A stretch of 64,000 nucleotides of DNA from an uncultured Bacteroidota bacterium (GTDB taxonomy: Bacteria; Bacteroidota; Bacteroidia; B-17B0; Aurantibacillaceae). A program made the translations under genes and the position numbers. The stretch lies in contig CALMVZ010000013.1 in NCBI GenBank assembly GCA_937873155.1, forward strand, positions 62,001-126,000, written 5' to 3'. Under the pieces are notes generated by a model. That model had not been told where the DNA came from, did not search any database, and worked only from the letters and a program-made list of their open reading frames with translations. This document shows, one piece after another, positions 1 to 8,820 of this stretch (positions within the stretch are counted from its first letter, which is position 1; each line of letters begins with the position of its first letter).

Positions 1-842
1 GCTTTATAACATAAGCCCGAATTATTATAAATTGTAGCTGTAGATAATTTATCTGCATTCTTATATTTAGCTGAGAGGTTTAATCCTTTATTCAATAATT
101 TAAGGGCAACATCATAATTTCCTGTCTGACGATAAGCTTCAGCTGTATTATTTAAAGTGGTGATATAATCAGTGGTATCCATTGGTCTTAACGAAGCGTG
201 AGTCTTCAATAAGCTGTTAAAGATCTCGATGGCTTTGTTGTAATCACCCATGCCTTGCGCGATCTGTGCATCAGTATTCAAAGCAATTAAATATTCTCTG
301 TCTTTTTCCCCGCGAAGTGTTTTAAAATAATACATGATCGCGTCGTTCATCGGCTTGGCGTATTTATAGTTGCCCATCTCTACGTACATCTGTGCTAGCA
401 CCCTGTACATTTTTGTATAATCTTCACTGCCGGCACCATATACTCTTGCCATGATCGGTAAGGCCTGGACGAACATTTGCTCGGCTTGCGGATAATACCC
501 GATGTGGTTGTACATGTAGGCTAAATTGTACTGTGCAAAACCCCATGCAATTGTATCACCTGAAGCGTAACCGTCATTGAAGGCCTGCACATAATATTCT
601 TTCGCATCACCAAAGAAATCTCTCTCGTAAGCCATGACGCCAAGACGGTTGTATAGTTTTGATCGTTTGCTTTTATCTTTTTCAAGCTCCTTTTCATGTT
701 TTTTCATGAAAGCAACTATCAATTCATCTTTTACATCTTCAGCATCTAATTTAGAAACGAAAGTCTCGAACGTCTTATCAAAATTCTGGGAATAGGAGAG
801 TAGTGAAGAAATTAAAAGTATGAAAATGAAAAAACGTTTCAT
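1..842 (-). CDS. Exported TPR-repeat protein (3' part beyond window)
   Basis: The reading frame opens at an ATG at 842 on the minus strand and stays open to base 1, so only the first 280 residues are present. It begins with a clear signal peptide (MKRFFIFILLISSLLSYSQ). After it come repeated helix-pair segments with the TPR signature, such as YNRLGVMAYERDFFGDAKEY, NLAYMYNHIGYYPQAEQMF and NNTAEAYRQTGNYDVALKLL. Each repeat is about 40 residues. Such N-termini in Bacteroidota often precede a CHAT peptidase-like domain or a histidine kinase domain; which one follows here is outside the window. It lies directly downstream of dus on the same strand with a 1-bp gap, so co-transcription is likely. 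The TPR assignment is firm; the overall function is unknown. Confidence 0.85.
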   Translation of the reverse strand, partial: MKRFFIFILLISSLLSYSQNFDKTFETFVSKLDAEDVKDELIVAFMKKHEKELEKDKSKRSKLYNRLGVMAYERDFFGDAKEYYVQAFNDGYASGDTIAWGFAQYNLAYMYNHIGYYPQAEQMFVQALPIMARVYGAGSEDYTKMYRVLAQMYVEMGNYKYAKPMNDAIMYYFKTLRGEKDREYLIALNTDAQIAQGMGDYNKAIEIFNSLLKTHASLRPMDTTDYITTLNNTAEAYRQTGNYDVALKLLNKGLNLSAKYKNADKLSTATIYNNSGLCYK

Positions 843-843
843 T

Positions 844-1836
844 CTATTGATGAATTACAGATTCATATTTTTCTGGAACAGCATCTAAAGTATCAAGAAC
901 TTGACTAAGCGAATCACAAGTTACGAGGATCATGCGTGTATCTTTAAAATGTGGAATGCCTTTGAAATAATTCGTGTAGTGCGGACGCATTTCTAACATG
1001 CCTAAACGCTCGCCTTTCCATTCAACTGATTTCAGTAAATGAGTTTTACAAACTTCAACCCGGTTCTGCAAAGTAGGGGCAGGTAAATGTTCGCCTGTTT
1101 TAAAGAAATGTTTTATTTCGTTAAAGATCCATGGATAACCAATACTTGCACGGCCGATCATGATCCCGTCGATACCGTATTTATTTCTGTATTCTAGTGC
1201 TTTCTCAGGAGAATCAATATCGCCATTCCCAAAAATCGGAATTTTAATTCTTGGATTATTCTTTACTTCCGCGATATGTTCCCATCTTGCAGAGCCTTTG
1301 TACATTTGTGAACGCGTCCTTCCGTGAATGGTGAGAGCTTTAATGCCAACATCCTGTAACTTTTCCGCTACTTCCATAATGTTGATCATGTTATCATCCC
1401 AGCCTAAACGCGTTTTAACAGTAACAGGAAGATTAGTTGATCTCACTACAGCTTTCGTTAAACGCACCATTAAGTCAACATCTTTTAAAACACCCGCACC
1501 TGCACCTTTGCAAACTACTTTTTTAACCGGACAACCAAAATTGATATCAAGAAGATCAGGATTTGTTGCGTCAACAATTTTTGCTGATAAAGACATTGCT
1601 TCTTCATCACCGCCAAAGATTTGAATGCCTATGGGTTTTTCATAATCGAAGATGTCGAGTTTCTTCTTGCTTTTCATCGCATCGCGGATCAAACCTTCGC
1701 TGCTGATAAATTCGGTGTACATCAGATCGGCGCCGTATTTTTTACAAACATAACGGAACGGCGGATCACTTACGTCCTCCATTGGAGCAAGCAAAAGAGG
1801 GAATTCCCCCAACTCAATATTTGCAATTTTAACCAA
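844..1836 (-). CDS. dusB: tRNA-dihydrouridine synthase (DusB type)
   Basis: Reduces uridines in the D-loop of tRNAs using FMN and NAD(P)H. The protein shows the family's FMN TIM-barrel signatures in order: LLLAPMEDVSDPPFRYVC near the N-terminus, DINFGCPVKKVVCKGAGAG containing the catalytic Cys, VTVKTRLGWDD, IHGRTRSQMYKGSARW, IFGNGDI and DGIMIGRASIGYPWIF. An ATG lies 30 bp upstream at 1866, but I prefer the TTG at 1836. The family N-terminus aligns with VKIANIELGEFPLLLAPM. A -7-like TACCTTTA (1841-1848, minus) lies between the two starts, and the upstream ATG falls in a degenerate copy of the TCCCGATAGCTATCGGGA palindrome. Length (330 aa) is normal. Assignment to Dus is very firm; DusB rather than another subgroup is by similarity of N-terminal motifs. 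Confidence 0.93.
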   Translation of the reverse strand: MVKIANIELGEFPLLLAPMEDVSDPPFRYVCKKYGADLMYTEFISSEGLIRDAMKSKKKLDIFDYEKPIGIQIFGGDEEAMSLSAKIVDATNPDLLDINFGCPVKKVVCKGAGAGVLKDVDLMVRLTKAVVRSTNLPVTVKTRLGWDDNMINIMEVAEKLQDVGIKALTIHGRTRSQMYKGSARWEHIAEVKNNPRIKIPIFGNGDIDSPEKALEYRNKYGIDGIMIGRASIGYPWIFNEIKHFFKTGEHLPAPTLQNRVEVCKTHLLKSVEWKGERLGMLEMRPHYTNYFKGIPHFKDTRMILVTCDSLSQVLDTLDAVPEKYESVIHQ

Positions 1837-1860
1837 GCCGTAAAGGTACGAAAAATGCAG

Positions 1861-1878
1861 TCCCAATGGCTATCGGGA
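1861..1878. repeat. Degenerate copy of an 18-bp palindromic element
   Basis: TCCCAATGGCTATCGGGA differs at two positions from the perfect palindrome TCCCGATAGCTATCGGGA found at 14699-14716 and 14816-14833. It sits at the 5' boundary of dusB, so it is probably an intergenic repeat and not coding sequence. Confidence 0.55.
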
Positions 1879-2056
1879 TCACAGATTTAAACAGATAATC
1901 AGTTAGATATGAGGGCTTTAAATGGTTAAATCCGGGTTAATTGGCAAAATCTGCGGCTAATATATGTTAAACCGTTGTGGAAATTAAGCTTCATTAACAT
2001 CTAAATACAAAAGACAAAAAGGAATAATTAAACCTTTGGCTTATAAATCAAAAACC

Positions 2057-2704
2057 ATGAAGCAAGTATTATTAATAGCTCCTGTTCTGTTTAGTTTGAA
2101 CAGTTTCTCTCAGAATATTTTGATCACTAACCTCGGCAATCAGTATGTTCCGCAGCAACAGGTACAAAATGTTCAGGTGTTCGCTTCGAACATTATGACA
2201 AATATTAATAATACAAACAAACCTGTTCGTTCGAATGCAAATCCGCAGGTGTATGTTCAGCGTGCTTCAAATGCAAGTGGCAATCAGCGTCAACAAGTCA
2301 GAAGAAGAATAACTAATGTTGCGAATCCTGTTCAAACTAATATGACTAATGTACCTGATAATAATATCAATGATGATATTCAAATTCAGCTGCAAGGGAA
2401 TTTTAATAATGTGAATGATAATAATGTTGGAAATGCTTTTGGGAATGAAAGTATTATAGAGCAGATCGCTTCAGTGAATATTCCTGCTATACAGGTAGGT
2501 TCTGGTTCACTGAATCTGAATATCAATATGCCGGAGATAAAATTACCGTCAATTAAATTCCATTCAAGAAAAACTGTTTCAAATTCAAAGCATAAAACTT
2601 TCAGTTTCAAAAACAAGATGGCCAAACTGAACCGTAATATGACGGGGAAATTCTCGATTGGTAAAAAATTGAAGATCAAAGTTGACAATTGCTTTAAATT
2701 TTAA
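2057..2704 (+). CDS. Exported N/Q-rich protein of unknown function
   Basis: I do not recognise this family. The start at 2057 gives a good signal peptide (MKQVLLIAPVLFSLNSFSQ); an upstream start at 2036 would add seven residues before it. The mature part (about 195 aa) is very rich in Asn and Gln up to about residue 150, with repeated N-x-N and NN pairs. It then changes to a strongly basic Lys-rich C-terminus of about 60 residues. No cysteine cluster, membrane span or T9SS domain is seen. Its stop overlaps the start of the archaemetzincin by one base (TAATG), so the two are almost certainly co-translated. By inference it could be a matrix or fibre-like exported protein or a substrate or partner of that protease. 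Confidence 0.7.
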   Translation: MKQVLLIAPVLFSLNSFSQNILITNLGNQYVPQQQVQNVQVFASNIMTNINNTNKPVRSNANPQVYVQRASNASGNQRQQVRRRITNVANPVQTNMTNVPDNNINDDIQIQLQGNFNNVNDNNVGNAFGNESIIEQIASVNIPAIQVGSGSLNLNINMPEIKLPSIKFHSRKTVSNSKHKTFSFKNKMAKLNRNMTGKFSIGKKLKIKVDNCFKF

Positions 2705-3291
2705 TGAGAAACTTAATAGTTATTCTTATTGTCTTTTTAGTTGCCAGTTCTTTTGTAAATAAAGTATCTGCAGATACAATTATTGTAGATATTCAACCTC
2801 TTGGTGATATTCCAAAACAAACCGTTGAATATGTAAGGAAAGAACTTCAAAAGATTTACCCTAATATCGAAGTAAAGAAAGCAATTCCGTTACCAAAATT
2901 GGCTTATTACGAAGGACGAAAACGTTACCGCGCCGATTCACTGATCCATTATTTGCATCGTCAAACAAAAGCCGGGCATGTTACCATAGGATTAACTATT
3001 AAAGACATCAGCACAACGAAAGATGAAATAAAAGATTATGGCATCATGGGTTTGGGTTATTGTCCGGGTAATGCATGTGTAGCTTCAACTTTTCGTTTAT
3101 CAAAAAAAGATGTTCCGGAACAATTATTTAAAACCGCAATTCACGAATTAGGGCATACGCAAGGGTTGCCGCATTGTCCGAATAAAACCTGCTTCATGCG
3201 GGATGCAGAAGGAAAGAACCGAACCAATGAAGAAAAGGAATTTTGTTCAAAATGTAAATCCCATTTAATTTCAAAGGGTTGGGCGCTGTAA
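2704..3291 (+). CDS. Exported archaemetzincin-like zinc protease (M54)
   Basis: A zinc-dependent metalloprotease of the archaemetzincin (AMZ, peptidase M54) family. The signature is visible: H147-E148-L-G-H151-T-Q-G154-L-P-H157-C158, then C163, M165 and a C181-S-K-C184 pair. This matches the family pattern of HExxHxxGxxH/C followed by a structural four-cysteine zinc site. His147, His151 and His157 would bind the catalytic zinc and Glu148 act as base. Unlike most archaemetzincins, which are cytosolic, this one begins with a signal-like hydrophobic segment (residues 1-23, ending VSA), so it is predicted to be exported. It overlaps the N/Q-rich protein gene upstream by one base. Substrate unknown. 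Confidence 0.88.
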   Translation: MRNLIVILIVFLVASSFVNKVSADTIIVDIQPLGDIPKQTVEYVRKELQKIYPNIEVKKAIPLPKLAYYEGRKRYRADSLIHYLHRQTKAGHVTIGLTIKDISTTKDEIKDYGIMGLGYCPGNACVASTFRLSKKDVPEQLFKTAIHELGHTQGLPHCPNKTCFMRDAEGKNRTNEEKEFCSKCKSHLISKGWAL

Positions 3292-3296
3292 ACTAT

Positions 3297-3312
3297 TGGT
3301 CAGATCCGACCA
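3297..3312. other. Small inverted repeat after the archaemetzincin gene
   Basis: TGGTC and GACCA flank a 6-nt loop, 5 bp after the stop codon. There is no T-tract, so it is at best a weak 3' end structure. The rest of the 192-bp spacer up to 3483 is AT-rich with no exact TAnnTTTG box. Confidence 0.25.
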
Positions 3313-3489
3313 GTTATTAATTATATTCATTCTTCCACAGTTTTTTTGTTGGGTTTAATTCAATTTTTTGTAAATTGGATAAAAAATACTGAATGATTAA
3401 ACTTTACTAATCCTGATCTTTATAGAAAATAAATAGAGTAGTGATTAAAAGATCACCGCTGTTCTCATTATTAACTTACACGGATGTCA

Positions 3490-5049
3490 ATGATAAAAAT
3501 TTACTTTACTTCGCTTTTCATAGCATTTTTCTCTTTCGGTTTCTCTCAGAGTTATCCTTACTTGAATGCGTCTACCGCTAATGAAAATGAATTTCCAGTT
3601 GATAAGGATACGAATATTTACATGTTCCATGGGAACCGATTGGTGAAAACGGATAAGAATTTTAATGTTGTATGGGCGAAAACTTATAGCGGCATTAGTT
3701 CTTTTAAGCGGTTGTTGCTTTCAAAGACAGGCAGTTTGTTTTGCGCCGGTACTTATTCTTTAAATGATTGTTTCGGCAAAATAAATCCTGATGGCACTGT
3801 CGCGTGGTTGAAGACCGGTAATATCAATACGCTTTGGGTGGGGAATAATCCTGTCAGTTACGTTTTTTCGTGTTATAAATTATTTCTTGACAGGAATAAT
3901 GACCTGATAGTTTCGGGGGAGAGTGGTTATGGTTCGTGTTTTATAAAGGCAGATACAAATGGAAATGTTCTAAAATTCAAAGTTTTTAATTCAACAGGAA
4001 ATTCCTTTACCGATAAGTTCGCCATAATAGCCGATTCATCGGGCTATTATAAATTTATTGGTAGCGGTTATTCCGGAATGGGGCCTCAGCGAGATTTAGG
4101 GATTTACTATTACAATGATAATACGGATCTATTTACAAAAGCTGAAAGAATCGTTTCATTGGGCACTCCAACCTCAACTTATTTTGATTGGAAACTTATA
4201 ACTTCAAGGTTTGCCGACAGATTCTACATCCAAAACACTTTGTCGGGTTCAGGAGGCAATGTATATTCGGGGTTATTCAAAATTACTATGGCAGGCAAGG
4301 CAATATGGTATTCTCATTTATCAAGTTTTCACACAATTCCTCATGCATTCTGGGGGCATGCCGAAGAGAGTAGTAACGGTTATATTTTTTATACTTTGTC
4401 TACAGGGAATTATCTGTCTAATTATACGAGTGCGTTTATGAAAATTGACTCTAATGGAACGGCTAACCCTCCTTATGCTTTATCAATGCTATTTAATTAT
4501 CCTCTTGGCTTTGGTCCCCAACCGCCGGCTCATGCGCCAAGAGTTATTCATGGGAATAACTATTATTTTGATATGTCTGGTCATTTCTTTCCTAATAATC
4601 CACTTACTATCCAAAAATTCAACTCGTCTTTGAGCTATGTTTGCAGCTCATCTGTAAGTGTTACCTACACTAATTCATCTATAACTTCATTTACACTACC
4701 AGTTAGTTATCCCTCTTTTGCCCCCATTGTTTCCTTTAATATTCCTGTGCATACATCAAGCATAACCAATGTGGCATTCTCGGTCAATACAAATTTTTGT
4801 ACTGTTCTGGGTACAAATGAGATTGAAACAAACCAAAGCGATCATTTACTATATCCCAACCCCTCTAACGATAAAATTAATTTCGTAAGCGAAATTGAAA
4901 AGGCTGAAGTATTTGATATCAACGGAAAGAGTCTAAAGATTACAGAAAATGTATTCCAGTTATATGTTGGCGATCTTCCTAATGGAGTTTATTTTATCCA
5001 CATCAACACTGAAAAGGGAGAATTCAATAAAAAATTCATTAAAAACTAA
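3490..5049 (+). CDS. T9SS type A sorting-domain secreted protein (paralogue 1)
   Basis: A secreted protein with signal peptide (MIKIYFTSLFIAFFSFGFSQ), a central region of repeated beta-strand motifs resembling a beta-propeller-like or delta-60 repeat fold (K-x-D-x-N motifs such as KTDKNFNVVW and KINPDGTVAW), and a C-terminal domain ending NGVYFIHINTEKGEFNKKF. The C-terminus has the features of the T9SS type A sorting domain: YPNPSND, a VFDINGK strand, and a terminal basic KKFIKN. It should be exported across the outer membrane by the type IX system and anchored or released. I chose the second ATG (3490) because the next gene, a clear paralogue, starts with the same MIKIYFTSLF; an ATG at 3484 is also possible. 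Ligand unknown. Confidence 0.85.
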   Translation: MIKIYFTSLFIAFFSFGFSQSYPYLNASTANENEFPVDKDTNIYMFHGNRLVKTDKNFNVVWAKTYSGISSFKRLLLSKTGSLFCAGTYSLNDCFGKINPDGTVAWLKTGNINTLWVGNNPVSYVFSCYKLFLDRNNDLIVSGESGYGSCFIKADTNGNVLKFKVFNSTGNSFTDKFAIIADSSGYYKFIGSGYSGMGPQRDLGIYYYNDNTDLFTKAERIVSLGTPTSTYFDWKLITSRFADRFYIQNTLSGSGGNVYSGLFKITMAGKAIWYSHLSSFHTIPHAFWGHAEESSNGYIFYTLSTGNYLSNYTSAFMKIDSNGTANPPYALSMLFNYPLGFGPQPPAHAPRVIHGNNYYFDMSGHFFPNNPLTIQKFNSSLSYVCSSSVSVTYTNSSITSFTLPVSYPSFAPIVSFNIPVHTSSITNVAFSVNTNFCTVLGTNEIETNQSDHLLYPNPSNDKINFVSEIEKAEVFDINGKSLKITENVFQLYVGDLPNGVYFIHINTEKGEFNKKFIKN

Positions 5050-5056
5050 AGAGCCT

Positions 5057-6637
5057 ATGATAAAAATTTACTTCACTTCGCTTTTCATATTATTCTTTTC
5101 GCTCAGTTTCAGTCAAAACTTTCCTGATCTTAATGCCTCAACAGGTAATTTTGATGAATACCCTGTGGATAAGGATACAAACATTTATATGTTTCAGGGG
5201 AGCAGGCTCACAAAAACCGATAAGAATTTCAATGTGATCTGGTCTAATATTTATTCCGGAATGAATTTCACCAATCTTTTGTTATCAAAGACCGGAAGTG
5301 TGTATTTCTTAGCCGGCATATCATATCCGAGTAAATATTTTGGAAAGATCAATCCGAACGGAAGTCTGGCATGGATCAAATCTGTCTCAGGATTAATGGC
5401 GACTATTTCAGGAACAGTATTTACAGCAAGTAATCCGGATTGCTTAAGTCTTTTGCTTGATGCGGGAAATAATTTACTTATCTCCGGAAATATGTATCTG
5501 GGAGGAGGGCCAAATGGCTCAACAACATATATTTTAAAATGTGATACTAATGGGGCGCCGATAAAATTCAAGCCTTTCCGGACGGATTTCGGAAGGGATC
5601 TGGTGATATTGAATGATTCAGCAGGTGTTTACAAACTAATGGGTAGTGGAAATTTCCTTGGGGGGACTATTATGGGAATTTATAGTTATTCTGATGTAAG
5701 CGATAGTTTTGTCAAATATGGATCGATCGCTGGTTTCGGGTGTACAACTCAGGCGTCTCCTGCATATTGGCAATTCAGCAGGTCAAAAATTAACAGTAGA
5801 TCATTTTATATTTTTGCGATGGCAACTACCACTCCGGGGTTTCAGTACAGCGGTATCGTTAAAGCAACAGATAATGCCCAGGTGAAATGGGTCGCTTCTG
5901 TTCAAGCTTCTCCAATGGGGCCTTATCAATTTTATAAAAGGATGGAAGAAGACGACAAAGGAAATGTATTTGCTTCTATTACTTGCGGACCTGCCTGTTC
6001 CAGTTACACAAGTGCATTTGTTCGCATCGATTCAAATGGTGTACGGGATCCTTACTTTTCAAAAATGCTTAGTGGTTATCCTATCGGGTCTTCTTTCCCA
6101 TATCAAATCCCAAATAATTCTCCCCGTGTGATCCATGAGAATAATTATTATTTTGATGTATGGGGTTATAGTTTTCCAGGTAATCCCCTCACAGTACAAC
6201 GTTATAATTCATCATTAGTGCTACCATGTGCATCTACTCTTTCAGCCATTAATAATTGTGTTACTGCCAGCAATTTCGGCTGGAGCATAACAGGAACTAT
6301 TGTCCCTGTCAGTTCTTATACGCTTGGTGTGATCAGCACGACGGTCACACCATCAGCTTTTTCTGTGAACCAAAATTTTTGTACGGTTGTTGGTTTGGAA
6401 AATAGTTTACATGATAATAGTGGTATTGAGGTTTATCCGAATCCGGTGAACGATAGATTGCATATTGAATCAGAACAAGCTCCCGAAAAAGTTCAGATTT
6501 TTGACTTAAATGGGAAAGTGATAAAGAATTTAGGAAGCACAAAGGATATTTCAGTAGCTGATCTTCAACCGGGAATTTATTTTATCCGCATCAAAACAGA
6601 CAAAGCGGAGCTCAATAAAAAATTCATTAAAGAATAA
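5057..6637 (+). CDS. T9SS type A sorting-domain secreted protein (paralogue 2)
   Basis: Tandem duplicate of the preceding gene, 7 bp downstream of its stop. Both share the signal peptide, the block YPVDKDTNIYMFQGSRLTKT close to FPVDKDTNIYMFHGNRLVKT, the middle motif NNYYFD, the pre-CTD motif FSVNQNFCTVVG close to FSVNTNFCTVLG, and the terminal KKFIK. The C-terminal domain (VYPNPVNDRLHIES, VQIFDLNGKVI, PGIYFIRIKT) is a type A T9SS sorting signal. The open frame extends further upstream to 4949 inside the previous gene, but the start at 5057 restores the signal peptide seen in the paralogue. The two proteins have diverged strongly in the middle, so the duplication is not recent. Function unknown beyond secretion. 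Confidence 0.86.
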   Translation: MIKIYFTSLFILFFSLSFSQNFPDLNASTGNFDEYPVDKDTNIYMFQGSRLTKTDKNFNVIWSNIYSGMNFTNLLLSKTGSVYFLAGISYPSKYFGKINPNGSLAWIKSVSGLMATISGTVFTASNPDCLSLLLDAGNNLLISGNMYLGGGPNGSTTYILKCDTNGAPIKFKPFRTDFGRDLVILNDSAGVYKLMGSGNFLGGTIMGIYSYSDVSDSFVKYGSIAGFGCTTQASPAYWQFSRSKINSRSFYIFAMATTTPGFQYSGIVKATDNAQVKWVASVQASPMGPYQFYKRMEEDDKGNVFASITCGPACSSYTSAFVRIDSNGVRDPYFSKMLSGYPIGSSFPYQIPNNSPRVIHENNYYFDVWGYSFPGNPLTVQRYNSSLVLPCASTLSAINNCVTASNFGWSITGTIVPVSSYTLGVISTTVTPSAFSVNQNFCTVVGLENSLHDNSGIEVYPNPVNDRLHIESEQAPEKVQIFDLNGKVIKNLGSTKDISVADLQPGIYFIRIKTDKAELNKKFIKE

Positions 6638-6656
6638 CTCTACGAACTACCAACAC

Positions 6657-7664
6657 TCAACTATTAATATTCTGCCACAACAGATCTTTTAATTCCTGGA
6701 TCTTTGCACCGCTTACTGAAGAGAAAAAGATATATGGGATCTTATCGTGGCCTTTTAGTTTTTTCTTGAGTTCTTTTTCCAGTTCAGTTTCCAATTCTGC
6801 ATCAATGGTATCGCACTTGGTAATGCCTAATACACGTTTCTTATACAGTAAGTCAGGATTGAACTGTTCTACTTCATTCAACAGAACTTTAAATTCTTTA
6901 TAAATATCAGGGCTCTGACAGCTAACCAGGAATAATAAAATACTATTCCGTTCGATGTGTTTTAAGAAACGGATCCCCAAACCTTTTCCTTCATGCGCCC
7001 CTTCAATTATTCCGGGAATATCCGCCATAACGAAACTTTTGTAATCGTAATATTTTACAATCCCAAGGTTTGGAGTTAAAGTTGTGAATGGATAATCCGC
7101 GATCTCCGGTTTCGCAGCTGAAACAACAGATAATAATGTAGATTTTCCTGCATTCGGAAAGCCGACTAAACCAACATCCGCTAAAACTTTTAATTCTAAA
7201 ACCTTCCATTCTATTTTGCCGGGTTCACCTGGTTGTGCGTAACGTGGCGATTGTTGGGTTGGTGTTTTGAAGTTCTCATTTCCTAAACCACCACGGCCGC
7301 CGGGCACTAAAATTACTTCTTGCCCGTCTTCTGTAATTTCAAACATTATTTCGCCGGTATCAAAATCTTTTGCAACTGTACCAAGAGGAACTTCTAAAAT
7401 TTCGTCTTTACCTTGCTTGCCGGATGAATTAGCGCTAGAGCCGTTCTCACCTTCTTCAGCAATTACGTGTTTTCGGTATTTTAAATGGATTAGTGTCCAT
7501 AATTGTTTATTGCCGCGTAAAATGATATGCCCGCCACGGCCGCCATTACCGCCATCAGGACCACCTTTAGCCGTATTAATATCACGGTGGAAATGCACCG
7601 ATCCTGCACCGCCTTTTCCGCTGCGGCAACAGATCTTCACATAATCAACAAAGTTTGAGTCCAA
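6657..7664 (-). CDS. obgE: GTPase Obg/CgtA
   Basis: Essential P-loop GTPase acting in late 50S ribosome assembly and stress signalling. The Obg fold occupies about residues 1-158 (glycine-rich GGxGGxGG loops in [20 protein letters not shown]). The OBG-type G domain follows with G1 [10 protein letters not shown]3 [17 protein letters not shown]4 TKCD and G5 SSVSG. Length 335 aa is the normal short form, without the extra C-terminal domain of some Firmicutes. It is the last gene of a minus-strand hpt-adk-obg cluster, a gene order common in Bacteroidota. The 97-bp spacer to adk holds a short degenerate repeat and a dispersed repeat copy, so some independent expression is possible. It converges on the T9SS gene with 19 bp between stops. 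Confidence 0.97.
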   Translation of the reverse strand: MDSNFVDYVKICCRSGKGGAGSVHFHRDINTAKGGPDGGNGGRGGHIILRGNKQLWTLIHLKYRKHVIAEEGENGSSANSSGKQGKDEILEVPLGTVAKDFDTGEIMFEITEDGQEVILVPGGRGGLGNENFKTPTQQSPRYAQPGEPGKIEWKVLELKVLADVGLVGFPNAGKSTLLSVVSAAKPEIADYPFTTLTPNLGIVKYYDYKSFVMADIPGIIEGAHEGKGLGIRFLKHIERNSILLFLVSCQSPDIYKEFKVLLNEVEQFNPDLLYKKRVLGITKCDTIDAELETELEKELKKKLKGHDKIPYIFFSSVSGAKIQELKDLLWQNINS

Positions 7665-7667
7665 TTT

Positions 7668-7715
7668 AGTTCGTAGTTTTTAGTTCATAGTTCGTAATTC
7701 GGTAGTTTAACTATG
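7668..7715. repeat. Degenerate short-word repeat between obg and adk
   Basis: The spacer contains several imperfect copies of TAGTTCGTAG (TAGTTCGTAG, TAGTTCATAG, AGTTCGTAAT) followed by the small palindrome TAGTTTAACTA. This resembles the low-complexity spacers at 28921-28998 and 34317-34378. Confidence 0.45.
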
Positions 7716-7743
7716 GCCCTAATATATATTATGGCAGAGTCTT

Positions 7744-7761
7744 GGTGAGCTTACCGAACCA
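7744..7761. repeat. Copy of dispersed GAGCTTGCCGAA-type repeat
   Basis: GGTGAGCTTACCGAACCA lies directly against the adk stop codon. It is one mismatch from the arms of the nested inverted repeat at 30779-30919. A related copy is at 20178-20194. Confidence 0.55.
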
Positions 7762-8796
7762 TTAATTCTTCTTTTTACCGGCTTTCTTCTTAGGAGCAGG
7801 TTTTTTCTTGGCAACTTTCTTTTTTGCAGTCACTTTTTTCTTAACGGTATTTTTCTTTTTTATCTTTGAAGCCACTTTCGTCTTTTTAGGCGCAGTTTTT
7901 TTCTTGGCCGTTTTCTTTTTAGGTGCTGTTTTTTTCTTGACCGCTTTTTTCGCAGTTTTTTTCTTGGTCACATTCTTTTTAGGCTCTGCTTTTTTCTTCT
8001 CATATTTTGCTTTTTCCTCAGCAACAAGTCTTAGCTTTTGGTGTACTACTTTTTTCAGTTCCGGTTTTTTCTCAACTTTAGGTGATGAAGAGCCTTCGGT
8101 AGTTTGCAACTCTTCAATGTCTCTTTTTAATTCAGAAGAAATTTCATTCACCTGTTCAAAATCGTTAACCGTAAGATCTAAGTGCTCAATATCATTCTCT
8201 AATTGTGTCAATTCAATTTCAGCTTCAATGAATACCAAACGGTTTTGGATCTCATTGAAAATATCGTTCACACTTCCAACACCATTTATAGAATGGAATT
8301 TTCCTTCTGCAGAGTAATATTCTTTTAATGGTAATGTTTTATTGTTGTATTCGTTGATACGGTTCCGGATGGTAGCTTCATCGCGGTCATCAGCTCTTCC
8401 TGAATCTTTACCGCGCTCTAATAAACGGCGGGTCAATTCTGCTTCATCAACTTCTAAAGCGATCATGCAGCTTATGGCAGTCCCTTTTTTCTGTAACAGA
8501 TCATCCAATGCTTCCGCTTGTGCTTTTGTACGGGGGAACCCGTCGAAGATAAATCCATTCGCTGAAGGATTCGCATCCAGTTTGTTTTCGATCATACCAA
8601 TTACGATATCATCACTCACAAGGATCCCGCGATCCATAATGTCTTTTGCTTTTACACCAAGTTCTGTTCCGCGGGCGATCTCTGTACGTAACAGATCGCC
8701 GGTTGATAAATGAACCAAACCATATTTACTGATAAGGTTTTGTGATTGGGTTCCTTTGCCTGCGCCCGGAGGGCCGAATAAAACAATGTTTAACAT
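7762..8796 (-). CDS. adk: Adenylate kinase with H1-like Lys-rich C-terminal tail
   Basis: Catalyses ATP + AMP to 2 ADP. Residues 1-188 are a complete short-type adenylate kinase: P-loop GPPGAGKGT (8-16), AMP-binding STGDLLR (31-37), FDGFPRTKAQAE (84-95), and LID residues GRADDRDEATIRNR (133-146). Normal Bacteroidota Adk stops near 190 aa; this one is 344 aa. Residues about 189-236 are an acidic, probably helical linker (ENDIEHLDLTVNDFEQ). Residues about 241-344 are Lys/Ala/Pro/Thr repeats (AKKKTAPKKT, VAKKKPAPKKKAGKKKN) like histone H1 or bacterial Hc1-type proteins. No stop or frameshift separates the parts. By inference the tail could bind nucleic acid or ribosomes. It lies between hpt and obg. 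Confidence 0.95.
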   Translation of the reverse strand: MLNIVLFGPPGAGKGTQSQNLISKYGLVHLSTGDLLRTEIARGTELGVKAKDIMDRGILVSDDIVIGMIENKLDANPSANGFIFDGFPRTKAQAEALDDLLQKKGTAISCMIALEVDEAELTRRLLERGKDSGRADDRDEATIRNRINEYNNKTLPLKEYYSAEGKFHSINGVGSVNDIFNEIQNRLVFIEAEIELTQLENDIEHLDLTVNDFEQVNEISSELKRDIEELQTTEGSSSPKVEKKPELKKVVHQKLRLVAEEKAKYEKKKAEPKKNVTKKKTAKKAVKKKTAPKKKTAKKKTAPKKTKVASKIKKKNTVKKKVTAKKKVAKKKPAPKKKAGKKKN

Positions 8797-8820
8797 GGTA
8801 TTACATTTTTTTTACCCTTT

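Noticed and set aside
1836-1866. Upstream ATG start of dusB
   Set aside because: It lies within a degenerate copy of the palindromic repeat and upstream of a -7-like box, while the family N-terminus matches the TTG start.
4188-4633. Three short plus-strand frames within the first T9SS cargo gene
   Set aside because: They lie in other frames of a well-supported gene and show no signal peptide or motif.
7808-8317. 169-codon plus-strand frame of Phe/Leu-rich sequence
   Set aside because: It is the complement of the Lys-rich tail of adk; poly-Lys on one strand gives poly-Phe on the other.
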